From positions 1,894,501 through 1,958,500 of the forward strand of contig QVRM01006416.1 in the NCBI GenBank assembly GCA_003439945.1: a stretch of 64,000 nucleotides of DNA, in the 5' to 3' direction. This document shows, piece by piece, positions 1 through 12,262 of this stretch (positions are counted from its first letter, which is position 1; each line of letters starts with the position of its first letter). The notes under the pieces were generated by a model. That model was not told the DNA's origin and searched no databases. It saw only the letters and a program-made list of their open reading frames with translations. The position numbers and the translations under genes were made by a program. This DNA comes from Dermanyssus gallinae (taxonomy: Eukaryota; Arthropoda; Arachnida; Mesostigmata; Dermanyssidae).

Positions 1-405
1 TGCACGCTGTAATTTGTAGTGAAATACGATGGTACCAATCAAATAGTGAAGCAACGTTTACAGGGACCGCTATATATGTATATATATATATATTTATATG
101 ACGTGTTACGATGTGGTTAACTGATTATCGAGCATAAGGTGGTCGAACTTTAATGCTGCTGAACCTGAAAAATACGCATACATGTGTACATAGGCTGACT
201 GGCTGGCAGGCGGCGGACAGGCCAATGTAACCAATCCTTGTGCGGTGCGACGCGTCGCGGCTTGGTCATGTATCAAAGCACGACGGGTCGCCGGGGCTCC
301 TCGTTCGTCAGCGGTATCACACACTTCTTCGTACCGTCAAGTCGACTTGGTAATAGTAATACGCGTAGACAAGATAATTACTAGGGTAGTTGCTAGCGGA
401 GGAGC

Positions 406-420
406 GGGGGGGGGGGGGGG
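406..420. repeat. Poly-G homopolymer (15 G)
   Basis: An uninterrupted run of 15 guanines. Similar runs occur at 54430-54440 and 61461-61471, and a C run near 29965-29975. Runs like this are prone to length errors in sequencing as well as to real slippage. Confidence 0.95.
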
Positions 421-1920
421 TTGTGGCATACCATACCACTGAGGCGGGGCGGTACATGTATTGTTAAGCACTGATCAATGCGATCTAGTACATCCAGTAT
501 GTACAGCTCTACTAGATGTGTCGGCTTAGACGAAGGAGTTGCTCACCGCATATCGACGTATTGGTCGGACGCGGGCGTTGTAAATTGTTGATGCACGAGA
601 TCTATCGTCGAAGACGTTTATGTAACTTTGCTCAGTGTGCGCACTGTGTGCGAACCGGGATTGCCACCGACCAGACCGCGGCACGAAATTGTAAGCAAAA
701 CAATGAGATCGAGTGTCGCCAATCAATTTCAATTTCAATTTTTTTTCAATCTCAATTTAAGGTTCAGTCACGGAACCACAATTTCACAATGCTTAAGTTC
801 TCGCGTATAAAAATATTTAAAATGTGTATTGACAGCAATATTATCTCAGCGAGTCACAGCGATCTCTAATCAAGTCACAGCGATTGTGAGCTGTGACTGA
901 TGCAGAACTGAGCGTAAAAATTTGACACCGACATCGATAATTATTAATATACGATTACTACATATTAATACTAATAATGAAAACAACATCTTGTTGTATG
1001 TTTCGAACTGCTGTCCGCGCCTGTGTCCAGTTCGTTCGTTGCTTACGCAAGGCGCATTTTCAAAGAGTAAACAATGTGTTGCCGATGAAATTTCAATAGG
1101 TCTGGACAGGCAGTTGAGAGTGTGAAAATTGTGTCTGTCGTGGCTGCCAAAATCATAGATATACTACATTACAATACAGTTATGTATTACGTAAGTATTA
1201 TTTTTATAACAGTAATACGAACTCGCTACTTGTCATTATTATCATCATCATCATCACCATACTACTCTGTATTCTGCTTCTCGCCTATCAGACACATTTC
1301 TGTATTCGGCGCGTTTTATTTTACGCCAAAATTTTGAAGATAAGTCGATCTCAATCTCGCTAATACGAAACGTGTACTATGACGCCGACAAATACACGAT
1401 AAAACGAAGCATTGCCTAGCCGCGCTGCTGTTAGGCGTCTGTATTAATGGCGTATTTCTCCTTCTCCTCCTCAAACCAAATTACGTCGTCCTCCTTCAAC
1501 CGAATTACGGCTTCTGTATCGTCTTCTGTGTAGTAGTAGCAGCTGTTGCTATTGCTGTTGTTGTCATTGTTATCTAGAATTGCGTTCACCGTCCGTCTTT
1601 TCTATTCGACGACAAGACATTCGACCGAATTGGCCGAAGTGTATTATTATTATTATTATTATCAAGCGCCGAACATCTGAGCACGCCGTTCGAATACACC
1701 ATCCAAACCTTGGATCCAAACCGTCTCCTGAGCGTTTAGGGCGATGGGTTATCCGCATCTGTTCGTGACCCCGATATCTTCCACGTGACAGCGCGCTATT
1801 CATCTATCCAAAGTTCTAGACAGGTGGTAGTAGTAGGAGCACTAGTCAATTGTGCCGGGAGGTGGTGATACGATGGAGAATAGCTGGTGATAACGATGTG
1901 ATAGAAGCCACAGAACAGCA

Positions 1921-1952
<32 letters not shown>

Positions 1953-3754
1953 AGTTCTGTGGACAATTCTTTTTCGGCCTGACCTTCACAGTACACATAC
2001 GAGTGGACTCACGGCGTGATGATACAGAATCTTGCTTGTCAGATTGCACCGATGACCATAGAGCCAACAGCGGTTCAGGCGAAACAGTAACAGCAGTTTA
2101 TCAACATGTGCGGACGACATCCTGCTAGAGGAAGATATGTATGCACATATCTATATGTGCGTGTGTGTATGTGTTTGTGCTTATTCCTTCACGCACGTCT
2201 TATCCGATCTACCTTCTTTAGCCTTTTTGTAACGCTTCGACATCACTATTGAAGTTTCCGTCAACAGAACGTTTTTTGTCAACTGCACGTCCGTCGAGTC
2301 ACTCGAACAGTTCGGACGTGTTGCTATGGCGGTCTAGTAAAAATATCAAATTATCACGAAAAGTACCTTTCTGTACAGAGTAGAGGCTTAATATAACGGT
2401 AACAAATAAGACTTAACAGATTTCACTTACCTAAAATCGTGACACATATTTACTAAATCTGCGATTGCGAGAGTCCCAGTCTTTCTATCGACAAATTAAA
2501 CATACCTGTGTGTTTGGAAGGAAAGCATCAGCGGAATTGCATTCCACTTTAGCTCAACGCAAAACAAATGTTGTATTGACTGTGATTCTCTACAAATTAA
2601 ACTTTTTCAGTTTTTATAATTTTGCTTTCACGCGCAATTATTATTATTATTTAGAAGACATTTCCTCTCCTTGTTTCATTGAAAACATATTTTTTCGAGT
2701 TGCCGTGTTGTACTAAACCTCAAAGTTTGCTGGGCGAATTCTAAAACACCCTATATGTATCTTAACCGAAAATGTATCAATGTGTCAGTATTGTATCTGT
2801 TGCAGGGATCGCATTAAACGAGCTAGAGGTAGACTCTGCATGCTTTCTACTCTCGAGCTTAAATGTTGTGAGATGTCAACAAATACTATATCCGGGGTTG
2901 TTGCTGTCGATATTATTATTATTAACATCAAGTTACAATGAAGTTGGCGGGGTACTCTCCGTAGGACATATGGCTCAGAGTTTGTTTTGTCGCTCCAAAC
3001 TTTGAAAAATATTCTTCTCACGACGCGGTATGACTTTTCTCATTAGTTGAGAATATTATAATCAATTTTTCTCAATCTCTCCAACATGTAGGGCATATAT
3101 ACGCTATAACTTGACATTTGTGTGCAACTTTACGTCGCTATTTGCTGTATGTCTTGTCTAGGAGAAACTAATCTTTCTTCAGACATGGTTTCCATACTGA
3201 GGCTGCATATTCTTTTATAGATTGTACGTCTACTGTATACTTCATATTAACAAAAGTCATTACACCAAGGTCTCTGATCAGTTTCTTCGAAGCACGAGGA
3301 TGGCCACCGATGGAGTAATCGTGAGGATTCTGCCTTTCCGTGACTAACCTGAGGCACAACGCACTTTGCCACCGACAGTTTTAGATCGAGCGAGACAGAC
3401 TACTCGTAGAACTCATTTACCGTATCCTCGGGTGCAATGACCAACGACGCATGGAAGGGATTTAACAGGTTCTCTGTTAACATTAGGTTTTTATTGCCAT
3501 GTGGTGCCAATATTTGCAGTAGGTGCGGTAAGTTTTGTGTCAGGTACCACGCAGCGTCATGGTTAGAAGTGACTTCGTTGCGGAGTCTCGCTTTAATGGA
3601 GGGATCTCAATAGCGTATTATTGTATGTTGAGGACATGGGACAGGAGATTATCCTCGGATTGGAGACATGTGGATGTATATATTTGATTATGAAACAGGC
3701 AGGTGTATACTAACACAACTTTCACAATGTACATAGCAAAAGTGATAATAAACG

Positions 3755-3757
3755 TTA

Positions 3758-3823
<66 letters not shown>
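3755..3823. repeat. (TA)n microsatellite
   Basis: About 69 bases of almost pure TA. It gives YIYIYI open frames on both strands, which should not be read as proteins. Confidence 0.97.
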
Positions 3824-3828
<5 letters not shown>

Positions 3829-4044
3829 TTACCGTATTCTGGAGTTTTCTGCAGTCCTCGGATGAGTTTGTTTTTCCGCATATTTTAACATGAACACGTG
3901 AAATGTAATTAGCAATACCGAAAGGAGATGCAATAATAAATAAAATTAATAATGTATATTTTTACATAATCCGCATGCATCTTGTATGTCAGGTTATTGG
4001 AAATAGGCGAACTGACGTAAATAATAAACATAAGTAGCCCAAAA

Positions 4045-4258
4045 CCGAGCCAGATGGCTTAAGCCTTTGCCTTGTATTCGGGAGGCCTGGGTTCGAGACG
4101 GAAACCGGCCACTCCTAAATTGGTTTTCATGGTTCCATATTTAGACAAGGTAAATGCCGAGGTGGACTTAAAATCGACCATGATCGAAAAGGAAAACGTG
4201 GAGCACAGATGTCTCAATAAAAAAGAGACAGTACATTACCATCCAACCCCATAAAAAA
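4045..4258 (+). mobile_element. tRNA-derived SINE-like unit (family 2)
   Basis: The first half resembles a tRNA-type Pol III promoter. There is a box A-like TGGCTTAAGCC at 4055-4065 and a box B-like GGTTCGAGAC at about 4090-4099, 35 bases apart, without a foldable tRNA around them. A tRNA-unrelated body follows, with GGTAAATGCCG near 4150. A closely similar stretch recurs at 30541-30590, which supports a dispersed repeat rather than a chance match. The element would be non-autonomous and depend on a LINE reverse transcriptase. I could not fix the ends or see a clear target-site duplication. Confidence 0.5.
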
Positions 4259-4259
4259 T

Positions 4260-4855
4260 GAATTTTTGAGGGCAACCAAAGGTAGCTTTAGCATTCTGAC
4301 CCAGAGCATCATAAAGACGTTTGTGGAGCCATTATTTAAAATTAATTGTTTTATAACTGATGTGTTTTTTTTATATTGGAAACTTTGTATTTGTTTTGTA
4401 ATCAGAGTAATAACTGCGGGCCAATTCCGACAGCGGTTTGGTTCCGAAACCCCACATAATGTACAAGGGATAAATATGTGTGCCTTGTGTGCCCCTGTAA
4501 CCCACAAAAGTCCATAATTATACCTCTATTATGCTAGTAGACTTTTCCTATTCACCAACTCAGCCTATAGGTATAGCGAGGAGGTTTAGGTGACTAGTGC
4601 GCATCACTTCCCTGGTCTGCGAGGTCCGAACCCAGATATGGGGATCCACTTATTGTGTTCAAACGTATCAGGAGTATGTATGCAACGCATTAAAAAAATA
4701 GACTCTTCGGTGGCGTGCTTAAATTATATGCTTGGTAATTCCACAGAAAAGCCCAATTAGAAATGCAGCACATACAAACTAAGCCGGGGAAGTACCACCA
4801 AATTGGTGGAAATGTGTGAATATTTATCTGACCCCGGAACTCATCGTGTGGATAG
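4260..4855. other. No recognisable feature
   Basis: Nothing coding or repetitive stands out. The open frames on both strands (for example 4214-4507 minus and 4266-4517 plus) are mutually overlapping and have no family resemblance. Confidence 0.5.
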
Positions 4856-4859
4856 CCCT

Positions 4860-6171
4860 CATAGACAAAATGTCCGATCTGGCCCTCTGAGGAACTTTTT
4901 TAACACGCAGTTCTGGGGGTCACAGATGTACATACAATCTACCAAGCAACCATATTTAGTCCAGTTAAATAGAGTAAGTACAAAAAATACGTTATTATTA
5001 AACATCATTATTTCCTGAGTTGCCGTGCCACCAAGAGAAGAAGTGCAAATATCTTTGTTGCACTGCCGGACAATCAACCGAGTGGTACTTAGCGCATTGC
5101 TGCGAGCAGAACTGACAAATACACTGAGTACTATAGTCTTCATGAATCTCCCTCGGGAGCATACGAAGTGATAGAACTCGTTAACGATATACCTGATATA
5201 GACGTGCCTGCCATCGCAGGCCACCCCGGCTCCCAATCAAGGAGACTTAAAGACGTCGAGCGTTCTTACCTCCGTCGCTGACTTTGCGTCGCCACTCTCC
5301 CAAGAATTGGTTAACAGGCATACACAGCGCCAAAGCATCTTTACCATCGGCGCTCAGTCCGACAATACATTCGCTAAGCGGCTTCTCGCTGATGAATAAC
5401 GTCGATTGCAGCTAAACGGCCTCTGCGACAAAACTTAGTCGCCTTGGTTTTGCGTGAGTGTATTTCCAGCCTTTTTTTCATGAGATACGCCTCTAGTGGG
5501 TCTGCCTGAGGAGTTCCAACATTCTGTGTTAGCTCAAGCACGCCGCTCCTTCCCTCCACTAACAGCGTGTTCTCGTCGAAAAAAACTGGAAACTACTCGA
5601 AGAAGAGCTCCACGTATGCTAATCTGTTTGAAACAGTCGATCATAAAATTGCGCAGAGCCTTGGCAAAGACCTTAACGCAGTCAAGAAAAACAGGCGGCC
5701 CTGACTGAGCGAGACACTGCCCGCCCTACTTCGGATTGCAAAACACGTGGATTGCGTTGCAGGTTTCCATTACCTTTCTGAATCCGAACTGCTCTGGTGA
5801 CAGGGTACGGTTTGCTACATTTGCAACCCTTTTAGTAATCAGCTTACATAATATCTTCTCGAACGCCCGCTCCGACGCCACTTCCCGGTAATGATTTGGG
5901 TCAGTTCTATCGTCGCCGTGTTTGCCCTTGAATAACAGAGACAACCTAGCAATATGCCAAACTCTGGGCATTCGCCGTTCCCCCATAAATTTATTAGAGA
6001 ACAGGGGATACCTTTAGAGAGCGGCTCCGACTGCACCCAATGTTCGTAGTAGACTCGATCTGGCCATCTACTTTTCCACCTAGGAAGGAATCGCATAACT
6101 TGGCACACATCTTCTTTAGGGGGAGAATAAAGGGAAAATTCATTGTGCGCTATTATAGTGTAAGTGAACAC
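4860..6171 (-). mobile_element. Degraded non-LTR retrotransposon reverse transcriptase
   Basis: On the minus strand from 6171 downward the translations carry ordered reverse transcriptase landmarks. A segment ending in LSKGIPCSLINLW is followed after a frameshift by RLSLLFKGKHGDDRTDPNHY, then LSPEQFGFRK (motif region 2-3), FLDCVKVF (motif A-like) and QNVGTPQADPL (motif B-like, QGDPL in active enzymes). The pieces lie in different frames and are broken by stops, so the protein is dead. Below 5300 a degenerate C-terminal cysteine knuckle may be present (SATKIFALLL). The type of motifs fits an I/R1/Jockey-like LINE, whose protein would copy its own RNA at a nicked target. No endonuclease domain is seen. 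The 3' boundary is uncertain. Confidence 0.75.
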
Positions 6172-6244
6172 TCAACCTCTGAAGCCGAGTTTTCTCTGTG
6201 AGGGTTGAACAGCAGGTTCGTCAAGTAGCGCTCTACCTGCTCGT

Positions 6245-6298
6245 CACTCAGTGAGTACCATGTTTGACCTTATTGTCAAACATGGCACTCACTGAGTG
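6245..6298. repeat. Near-perfect inverted repeat (24-bp arms, 6-base loop)
   Basis: Arms 6245-6268 and 6275-6298 are reverse complements at 23 of 24 positions, with the loop CTTATT. The core arm sequence is CCATGTTTGAC / GTCAAACATGG. It sits between two retroelement relics. It could be a remnant of a foldback or MITE-like element, or a hairpin RNA source. The sequence alone does not decide. Confidence 0.9.
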
Positions 6299-6394
6299 CT
6301 TATATATTAGAGGTAACAATTTTCTCCTTAGGAACGTGTACACCGGATAAAATAGATAAAAAGTCTAGCAGAGTTCCGCGCACGGAGGCGGCGT

Positions 6395-7101
6395 TACTCC
6401 GCTGAATGCCCAGCAATAGCTCTGGTGCAGGTACTCGATAGCTCTAGTGTTGAACGGTTGAGCGCCTTGCCGACACGTTGAAAGAGTTTGTGCGTCTTCG
6501 GGCCAGGTTCCTCCAGTGTCTACGCCAGCGGGCAAAAATCGTGGGGGTAGGTAATACTGGAATACTTTCTGCGTTTATTTGCCTCCGCCAACATAAACGC
6601 GTGACCAGCATGTTCCGCTCCCGCACTGACTATTGAAGGGGCTAATGAGTCAGTAACGGTTGCATCCCACACCAGCATACAACCCATCTCAAATGACATT
6701 CTGATCTTTTCTAATGCATCGCATGGGGCAGATAATTACGTAGACGAACAGAAAGTTGAGCCCCCGACTACTGGCCTGCCCAGTCCTCCCAAAGGCATAG
6801 CGGCCAACTGGTGAAACCCTTGAATCTCATAGAATAGCAGTTCTTCCCGTTGAAACGTCTGCACTAAGAGGGCAATGTCTATTTCTCGAAACATGTCATC
6901 TGGCATTTGATCCATTGCCCCTTTAAGATCCTCACAGTTATACAATAATATTCGTCGAGATATGGTTGCCCCCGAACACACCTCTGTACCACTATCTAGT
7001 AATTTTGAGGGGTGAGGACTATTTTTCGCCACAAAGCTTTGCACTATCAGTTTCTCGTATGGAGCGACGCCGCTGCAGCGATGGAAATACACACCCTTCA
7101 T
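6395..7101 (-). mobile_element. Degraded RT/nuclease-family retroelement, copy A
   Basis: On the minus strand the segment near 6690-6540 translates to VWDATVTDSLAPS, followed by an ANKRRKYSSI helix-like stretch, a PHDFCPLA segment, and further on FQRVGKALNRST. This is the order seen in the C-terminal domain of copy B (24.4-27.0 kb) and copies E and F. Upstream, the open frame 7101-6736 contains MPLGGLGRP, which resembles the LP-GGLG segment that follows the RT in this family. The pieces are joined by deletion and frame changes, so no full protein is possible. The likely function of an intact parent is target-primed reverse transcription. The nuclease assignment of the WDATVTD domain is inference from its position and acidic residues. 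Confidence 0.6.
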
Positions 7102-7157
7102 TCAGAAATTTGTTTTGGAGCACCGCACAAAGCCCTTACTCTCCGGTACTACACAAA

Positions 7158-7544
7158 TTAAGCCCCTTTACTTTTTGTATGCAATTTAAATACTGCATCA
7201 ACCTCAACATGTTTGCCGGCCAGCCAACCCCGTAGGTCCATTGCTGACGTATCTGCAACTAGCCTTGCTACTCGAAGAGCTTTGACAATAGATTTGTTGA
7301 TGTTTGCAAACACTTTGCATACTTTCAAATCACCATTTTCTTCTGCTGCCCATCCTGCCTGGAGACGGTTGGCGGTTCTCCGTTTATACGTAACGGGAAT
7401 GAACCCATTCGCCTCGTCCTCTTCATTCTGCCTCTGCGGTACGTTGTTTTCATCCTTCTCTGCGAGCCTCATCTCAATCGGGTAAAGTGGAGCTGTTGCG
7501 CCGTTCGATTTCTTCTTTACTTTCTTCCTCTTGAAGATGCACAT
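7158..7544 (-). other. Open frame of 128 codons, unknown
   Basis: This uninterrupted minus-strand frame starts with a lysine-rich segment (KRKKVKKK) and continues with mixed composition unlike a repeat shadow. I do not recognise a domain. Its position just upstream of copy A suggests it may be the 5' part of the same element, but it could also be chance or a host exon. No start context or splice site is diagnostic. Confidence 0.2.
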
Positions 7545-8291
7545 ATAAACACCGGAAATAGTGTGACCACCAATTAGTTGGACCGAATTCTCTTTACAGC
7601 TCAGTCCATGGTGCCATTCAAAGGCAGCATCTACCTAAGATATGGTGCCTTGCGTCGACCTCGTATAATCTGTTGCATGTGTTAGACTACAAGGTTTTTA
7701 AAACAGCTTAGTGGCGGAAAACCAGGCCGCAGCCTCTTCACGCGATGATTATTGCAAAATACTACCTCTTCTTGGTTTTGCCCCGATAGTTTTTCATATA
7801 AATATCTGTCTAGCCACGATTCAATTTCACCCGCTCGTAAATTTATACCACAAGAATCGTACCGTAGCACAGTGGGTAGTAAATGCAAACGGAGAAACTT
7901 CTCCCGGACGGCGAACGAAGAAAATGAATCGTCTGAATATAGCGGCGGCCTGGTCTAGGGCACTAGTGCGCTAGTCATGGTTGTTATCTACAGGGGTTTC
8001 GTCAGTTCGACCACTGTTGTTGATCGAATTTTCTTTGAGCGATGCTCATTAAGAATAGATGATAAACCATACTGCTGCGAGTTAGCTGCTGGCCATGCTG
8101 CCACAAGGACTGTTGGGAAAACCCTAGATGCCTCAACATGTCCGGCCCTCGATGCATTGAAGATATACCTCACGGTGAGTTCCAAGACCGTAGGAGACGG
8201 ATGGTCTAGAATTAGTATACTGCACAGTAGATGTAGCAATTGTAGAAGTCATATGAATAAAATCATATGAATTTTTTTGGAGTAGGGGCTC

Positions 8292-8356
<65 letters not shown>

Positions 8357-10310
8357 CCATTTTTAACATATTAATGATACAAAATCTACAAAATTGTCTA
8401 TATTATTATTGCTCAAGTGTCGGTGAGGTGACCACTCAACATAATTTTGGAGTGGCCTCTCTGTGCTTCCAATGACACCCTATGTCGGAGGAACGCGATC
8501 GATCTTGGCTCCGCGCTGTGGTCTTAAATAGCTTCTTCTCAAGATATTTTATCCGTTTGAGCACATCCTTGCCCCAAACGCCCGATGGCCCCAAGACCAA
8601 ACGTCATTACAATAATAATAATATAAGTAAACGCGTAAGCACGCGTGTATACAAGGCTTGTATTATATTGTAACACTGATCATAGGAACAATAACAACTA
8701 CTGTTACAAGTTAGTGCTGGACGGCTATGAGCCAGAAGAGCACCTTGGGCAACTCACTTGGCGGACTCATTTGCGGTGCTGCATCAGAAACGTTCAACGC
8801 TGCTACTCAATGGACAACGATTTATTGATTCGTCTTCTCTGTCTCCCGCTTTCTCCCCTTGCTACGCTCTACCAGGCTACCCCGCTTATTCTTCTCCTCA
8901 TGAATATGGGGGATCTCGGAGGCTGTGGGTCGCTCGACTCTGCATTAACGACATTAATAGGGCGACCTCAGCCCCCACCACCACCACCACCAACAACGAC
9001 AGCGACAGATTTACGGCGACGATAACAACATAATACCAATAATCAAGCACGAAGTAGCCTATTGAGCTGTACTAAGTACCAGCCCAGCTACGGGACGGGC
9101 TAATGCCAGTCTAATTACTCAGTGTACGCACGTTGCCGATCTTAAATCTAATTCGAGTTCCACCGAAGCGCTTTAAATTATTTCTGAAAAACACGCCCGC
9201 AAAGAAAATGCGCATGGTACAGTCCTTTAGGCAAAATGGGTTCAATTTTTCCGGTAGAGTAGGGAATGCAAATGTACTATTCAGGAGTGAGAATGACATT
9301 ACTAAATTCTGTTGTACTGACGTGACCGGATGAGACTTCACAAAGTGTTGATTGCAGAAGAACATAATGGTCAATTGAGAGCAAACAAGTTAGCATTGAT
9401 CGAGATTCTGTAATCTTGATTTTAGTCGTATGTTTGAGTCTTAGCATTTAGTACATTAAAGGTTAGCTAGTTTGCTTATAAAGCATGTCCAGATACATGC
9501 GCATTGCGTGTGAAACATTTTTGGCCAAATTGATGATGGTACGATATCTGGTATAATTACCGAAAATCGATTTCCCTTGCCCCTCAATGTCGAATTCCCA
9601 CAAACTCCGTGTTAACAGAGGAGAGACCTTGGCAGCTGCTGTACGATTCTTAAGTTCGCATCCCCCTGCCCCCCGACTCGGAATTGCATGGCATTTCTTT
9701 GACAAAGGTCTGCAACTGGGGCCCGCCAGCGTCCTTCCTCTGCTGACACAAGACCTGGTTAGCGTCCGATCTCAGGGAGCGCGGGAAACAGGTTTTCGGC
9801 AATCATATTAAAGATCAATACTCACTGTGGATATAGTACAAAAATAATACCTGTAAAATGGACGTTTTTGTGGTTGTTCTATTGTTGGACTTTTTGCTTA
9901 ATAGTAAATGTTCAATGTATTAAACGTGAACGTTCGAATATTGGATATTTAAAGACCACGATTTTTGCAAACTTTTCTCAATGTGATTGCGCGAAGCTAT
10001 TAGGTAGTCTACACGAGTGTCCTTCAGACGAAGCAGATTTTCTTTAGAACACACTAGTGTAAGTTTCTCTATCGGACAACTTCTCCTCTTGCAATCGTAT
10101 GTTAGCATAACAAAGTTATATAAATAAAAAAAAACTCAGATGTTGATTTTAGGTTATATCTGGCCAGTCACATCGGTATAACAAAATTAGTAACGTCGCT
10201 CTCACTCTCGAACAAGACAAGTCGTCCCTTCCCCTCCCCAAGTTTTACTACTCCCTAAATAAATCTTGCCTCTCGCATACAGACACATCCTGTCGGTATA
10301 TACATTTAAT
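7545..10310. other. No recognisable gene
   Basis: Apart from the TA tract at 8294-8354 and a CCA/CAA run at about 8970-9000, I see no repeat family or conserved domain. The frame 8758-9030 (91 codons, Ser/Pro-rich then Thr-rich) and the minus frame 9463-9705 show no recognisable motif. Confidence 0.5.
8294..8354. repeat. (TA)n microsatellite
   Basis: About 61 bases of pure TA alternation. Confidence 0.97.
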
Positions 10311-10311
10311 A

Positions 10312-10680
10312 AATGCGAGGGCGAATCGGAATTATCTGATGCCTAATTACAAAAAACAAAATATTTATTTAGTCTTTTAAATCTATTTTTGTCCCCTTTA
10401 AAATAGCTCCCTCCCGCTGCAATGCACTTGTGCCACCTTCTTTTCCACTCTTCAAAACATTTTTAGACGCGTTTTTTGGAATTGCATTGAGTTGCGATAA
10501 TCCCCAAACGTTGTCACTTTAATTGTTTCATCCGTGGAATCGGGAAAAGTCGCATGGAGCCAATGCGGTCAGTATGCCAATGCGGCAAAATCAGGTGGGA
10601 CAGAACCGTAGAAGATGATTCCTAAATGAAGTCCCTTGTAGTCGAAAAAATTATTGGTGTTGAATCTGCTTTCCACTACT
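10312..10680 (-). mobile_element. Mariner-like 3' remnant
   Basis: Read on the minus strand, the sequence encodes FPRMKQLK after a degenerate catalytic segment. After stops and frame changes it then gives EEWKRRWHKCIAAGGSYF, the typical C-terminus of a mariner transposase, with FFDYKGL further upstream. The low-coordinate end (about 10314-10340) matches the end of a second remnant at 48877-48905 with only a few substitutions, as expected for a shared terminal inverted repeat. Most of the N-terminal half and the upstream end are missing or unrecognisable. Confidence 0.75.
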
Positions 10681-10684
10681 TTTG

Positions 10685-12045
10685 AACATACGATTTGGTT
10701 TTTAACACAAAACCTGATGCAAATTTCGTTCTTACTTTTTCGGCTGTTAAAAATCGTCGAACCTCATTTTCTTCTATTCCCTTAATCAGACTCAAACAAT
10801 AAACGCCGCCTCCGATTGGTGCGAAATGACCTGAGTGTAGCTGATGAATGGCGCTTTTAAGCGAAACAAACCGAAAGACCAAAGTAGTTTATTTATAAAA
10901 TAAGGATACCCATTTGGCAATTCCGACAACATTTCGCCCACTCTAGACTCCATATTTGTAGAATGCGACGAAAACGTGCTAAGTCTGCCTGGATTAACCG
11001 GGCTTATATAAGTCTTCTCTATCAAATCGACAATAAGGTATTCATCAATAATATGTTTGCTTAGCGCTCTGCAAAACCCACGTTGACAAACATTACGTTA
11101 ATCTAATTGAATCTAAGTAGAAAAACGTAATCAACGAATCCGCGCTTCTCAATTTCTACGACGACATTTGTCACGGCAGAACTCTCTTCTGCCGTGCTCA
11201 ATTCAAATGCCTACTATACGCAACCTAAACGCCGCGTTTACCTGAAACTAGATAACGTAAAGAGAGCTACTGGTCCGTCATGTATTGCAGATATTAGTAT
11301 GGCGCCGTCTCGCAGACTTTGGTCGAATCTACTCATTGAACGACCCGCGCATATGTATACATTATCGCAGGGGCTCCATTGCAACGAATGACGTGTCGCT
11401 TCAGTTTCGGTGTCGTTAATTCCGGTTATTAGCCCTGGGAAAAGTTATTGACTCTGGCCAATGCCTTCTGTCGTTTATATCACGTGACGCGGCAAAGAAT
11501 ACGTTGTTGCGATAGTTTACACTTCTAATTAAGCTCTATTAAGTGGCCTGTAAAATACAAAAATACGCGTGAGCCACAAGCAAAAAAAAGCGAGAAAAAA
11601 AGCAAAAAAAGCGCCAAGACGAAGCACCAAAGACACAAGGAACTCGCACACAGCAAGACGTTTTGTAAAGCGTGACTAATTATTGTGGCACTAATGTATG
11701 ATATGCCCTTTACGTGTAAAACGTATGTTGAGATTTAGGTAAAACGTTGTTTTAAGAAACGATCGCGTGTTCGTCTGTGTACGCAAGTAGGAGAACAACA
11801 ACAGGTAGAGTCCACAAGTGCGCAATTGTCGAAAATCTATGTGTTAATGATAACGCCGGCTCCTAGCAGGATGAGCCAGATGCGGAAGTGTCCATCGTGA
11901 TCATCCACCATTCAAAGATGGCGCAACACAACCGACGAGCCGGGTAAATTCAATTCGACGCTCCGTTTGTTACTGCGGCGCACCACGCAAGACACTTGCT
12001 AGCAGAGAGGGTCTCCTTAGCAACAAGTACGTGTGGGCGGCGACC
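10685..12045. other. No recognisable gene; one short hairpin
   Basis: A perfect 10-bp stem occurs at 11173-11182 / 11188-11197 (CACGGCAGAA). An A-rich low-complexity stretch lies near 11580-11610. The minus-strand frames 10676-10882 and 10792-11025 show no family resemblance. Nothing else is supported. Confidence 0.5.
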
Positions 12046-12050
12046 CGGGT

Positions 12051-12148
12051 GTTATTGTTGTTCCTCTTATTCTTTTAGCTGTTGTTGTTGGTATTGTTAT
12101 TGTTGTTCCTCTCATTCTTTTAGCTGTTGTTGTTGTTGTTGCTTTTGC

Positions 12149-12180
<32 letters not shown>

Positions 12181-12262
12181 CTGTTGTTTTTGTTGTTATG
12201 GTTGTTGTGGTTGTTGTTGTTGTGGTGGTGGTTGTTGCTGTTGTTGCTATTGTTGTTGTTGC
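12051..12262 (+). repeat. (TTG)n trinucleotide array
   Basis: About 210 bases of imperfect TTG repeats with TTC, GGT and CTG variants. It creates poly-Val and Cys-rich open frames on the plus strand that are artefacts. A smaller ACT/CAA/CAG-rich stretch follows at about 12460-12565. Confidence 0.95.

Larger units (their letters stand above)
1..4040. other. No recognisable gene; scattered microsatellites
   Basis: I found no coding region in either strand that resembles a known family. The open frames here are short and overlap on both strands. Visible structure is limited to a short TA tract near 70-92, a 15-base G run at 406-420, an ATT run at about 1642-1663, a TA tract at about 1925-1952, TG-rich sequence near 2155-2180, and repeated GTCACAGCGAT words near 855-885. 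Host introns or regulatory DNA could lie here, but nothing in the sequence shows it. Confidence 0.6.

Noticed and set aside
3618..3888. YIYIYI-rich open frames on both strands, here and at every TA tract
   Set aside because: They translate TA repeats and exist in complementary registers. No flanking coding signal supports a protein.
8758..9033. Possible Ser/Pro-rich host exon
   Set aside because: The composition drifts into CCA/CAA repeats, no splice sites or domain support it, and an overlapping frame is also open.
10841..10865. CTGATGA followed by GAAAC, reminiscent of a hammerhead ribozyme core
   Set aside because: The required G-C closing pair of stem II is absent and I found no stems I and III, so this is most likely chance.
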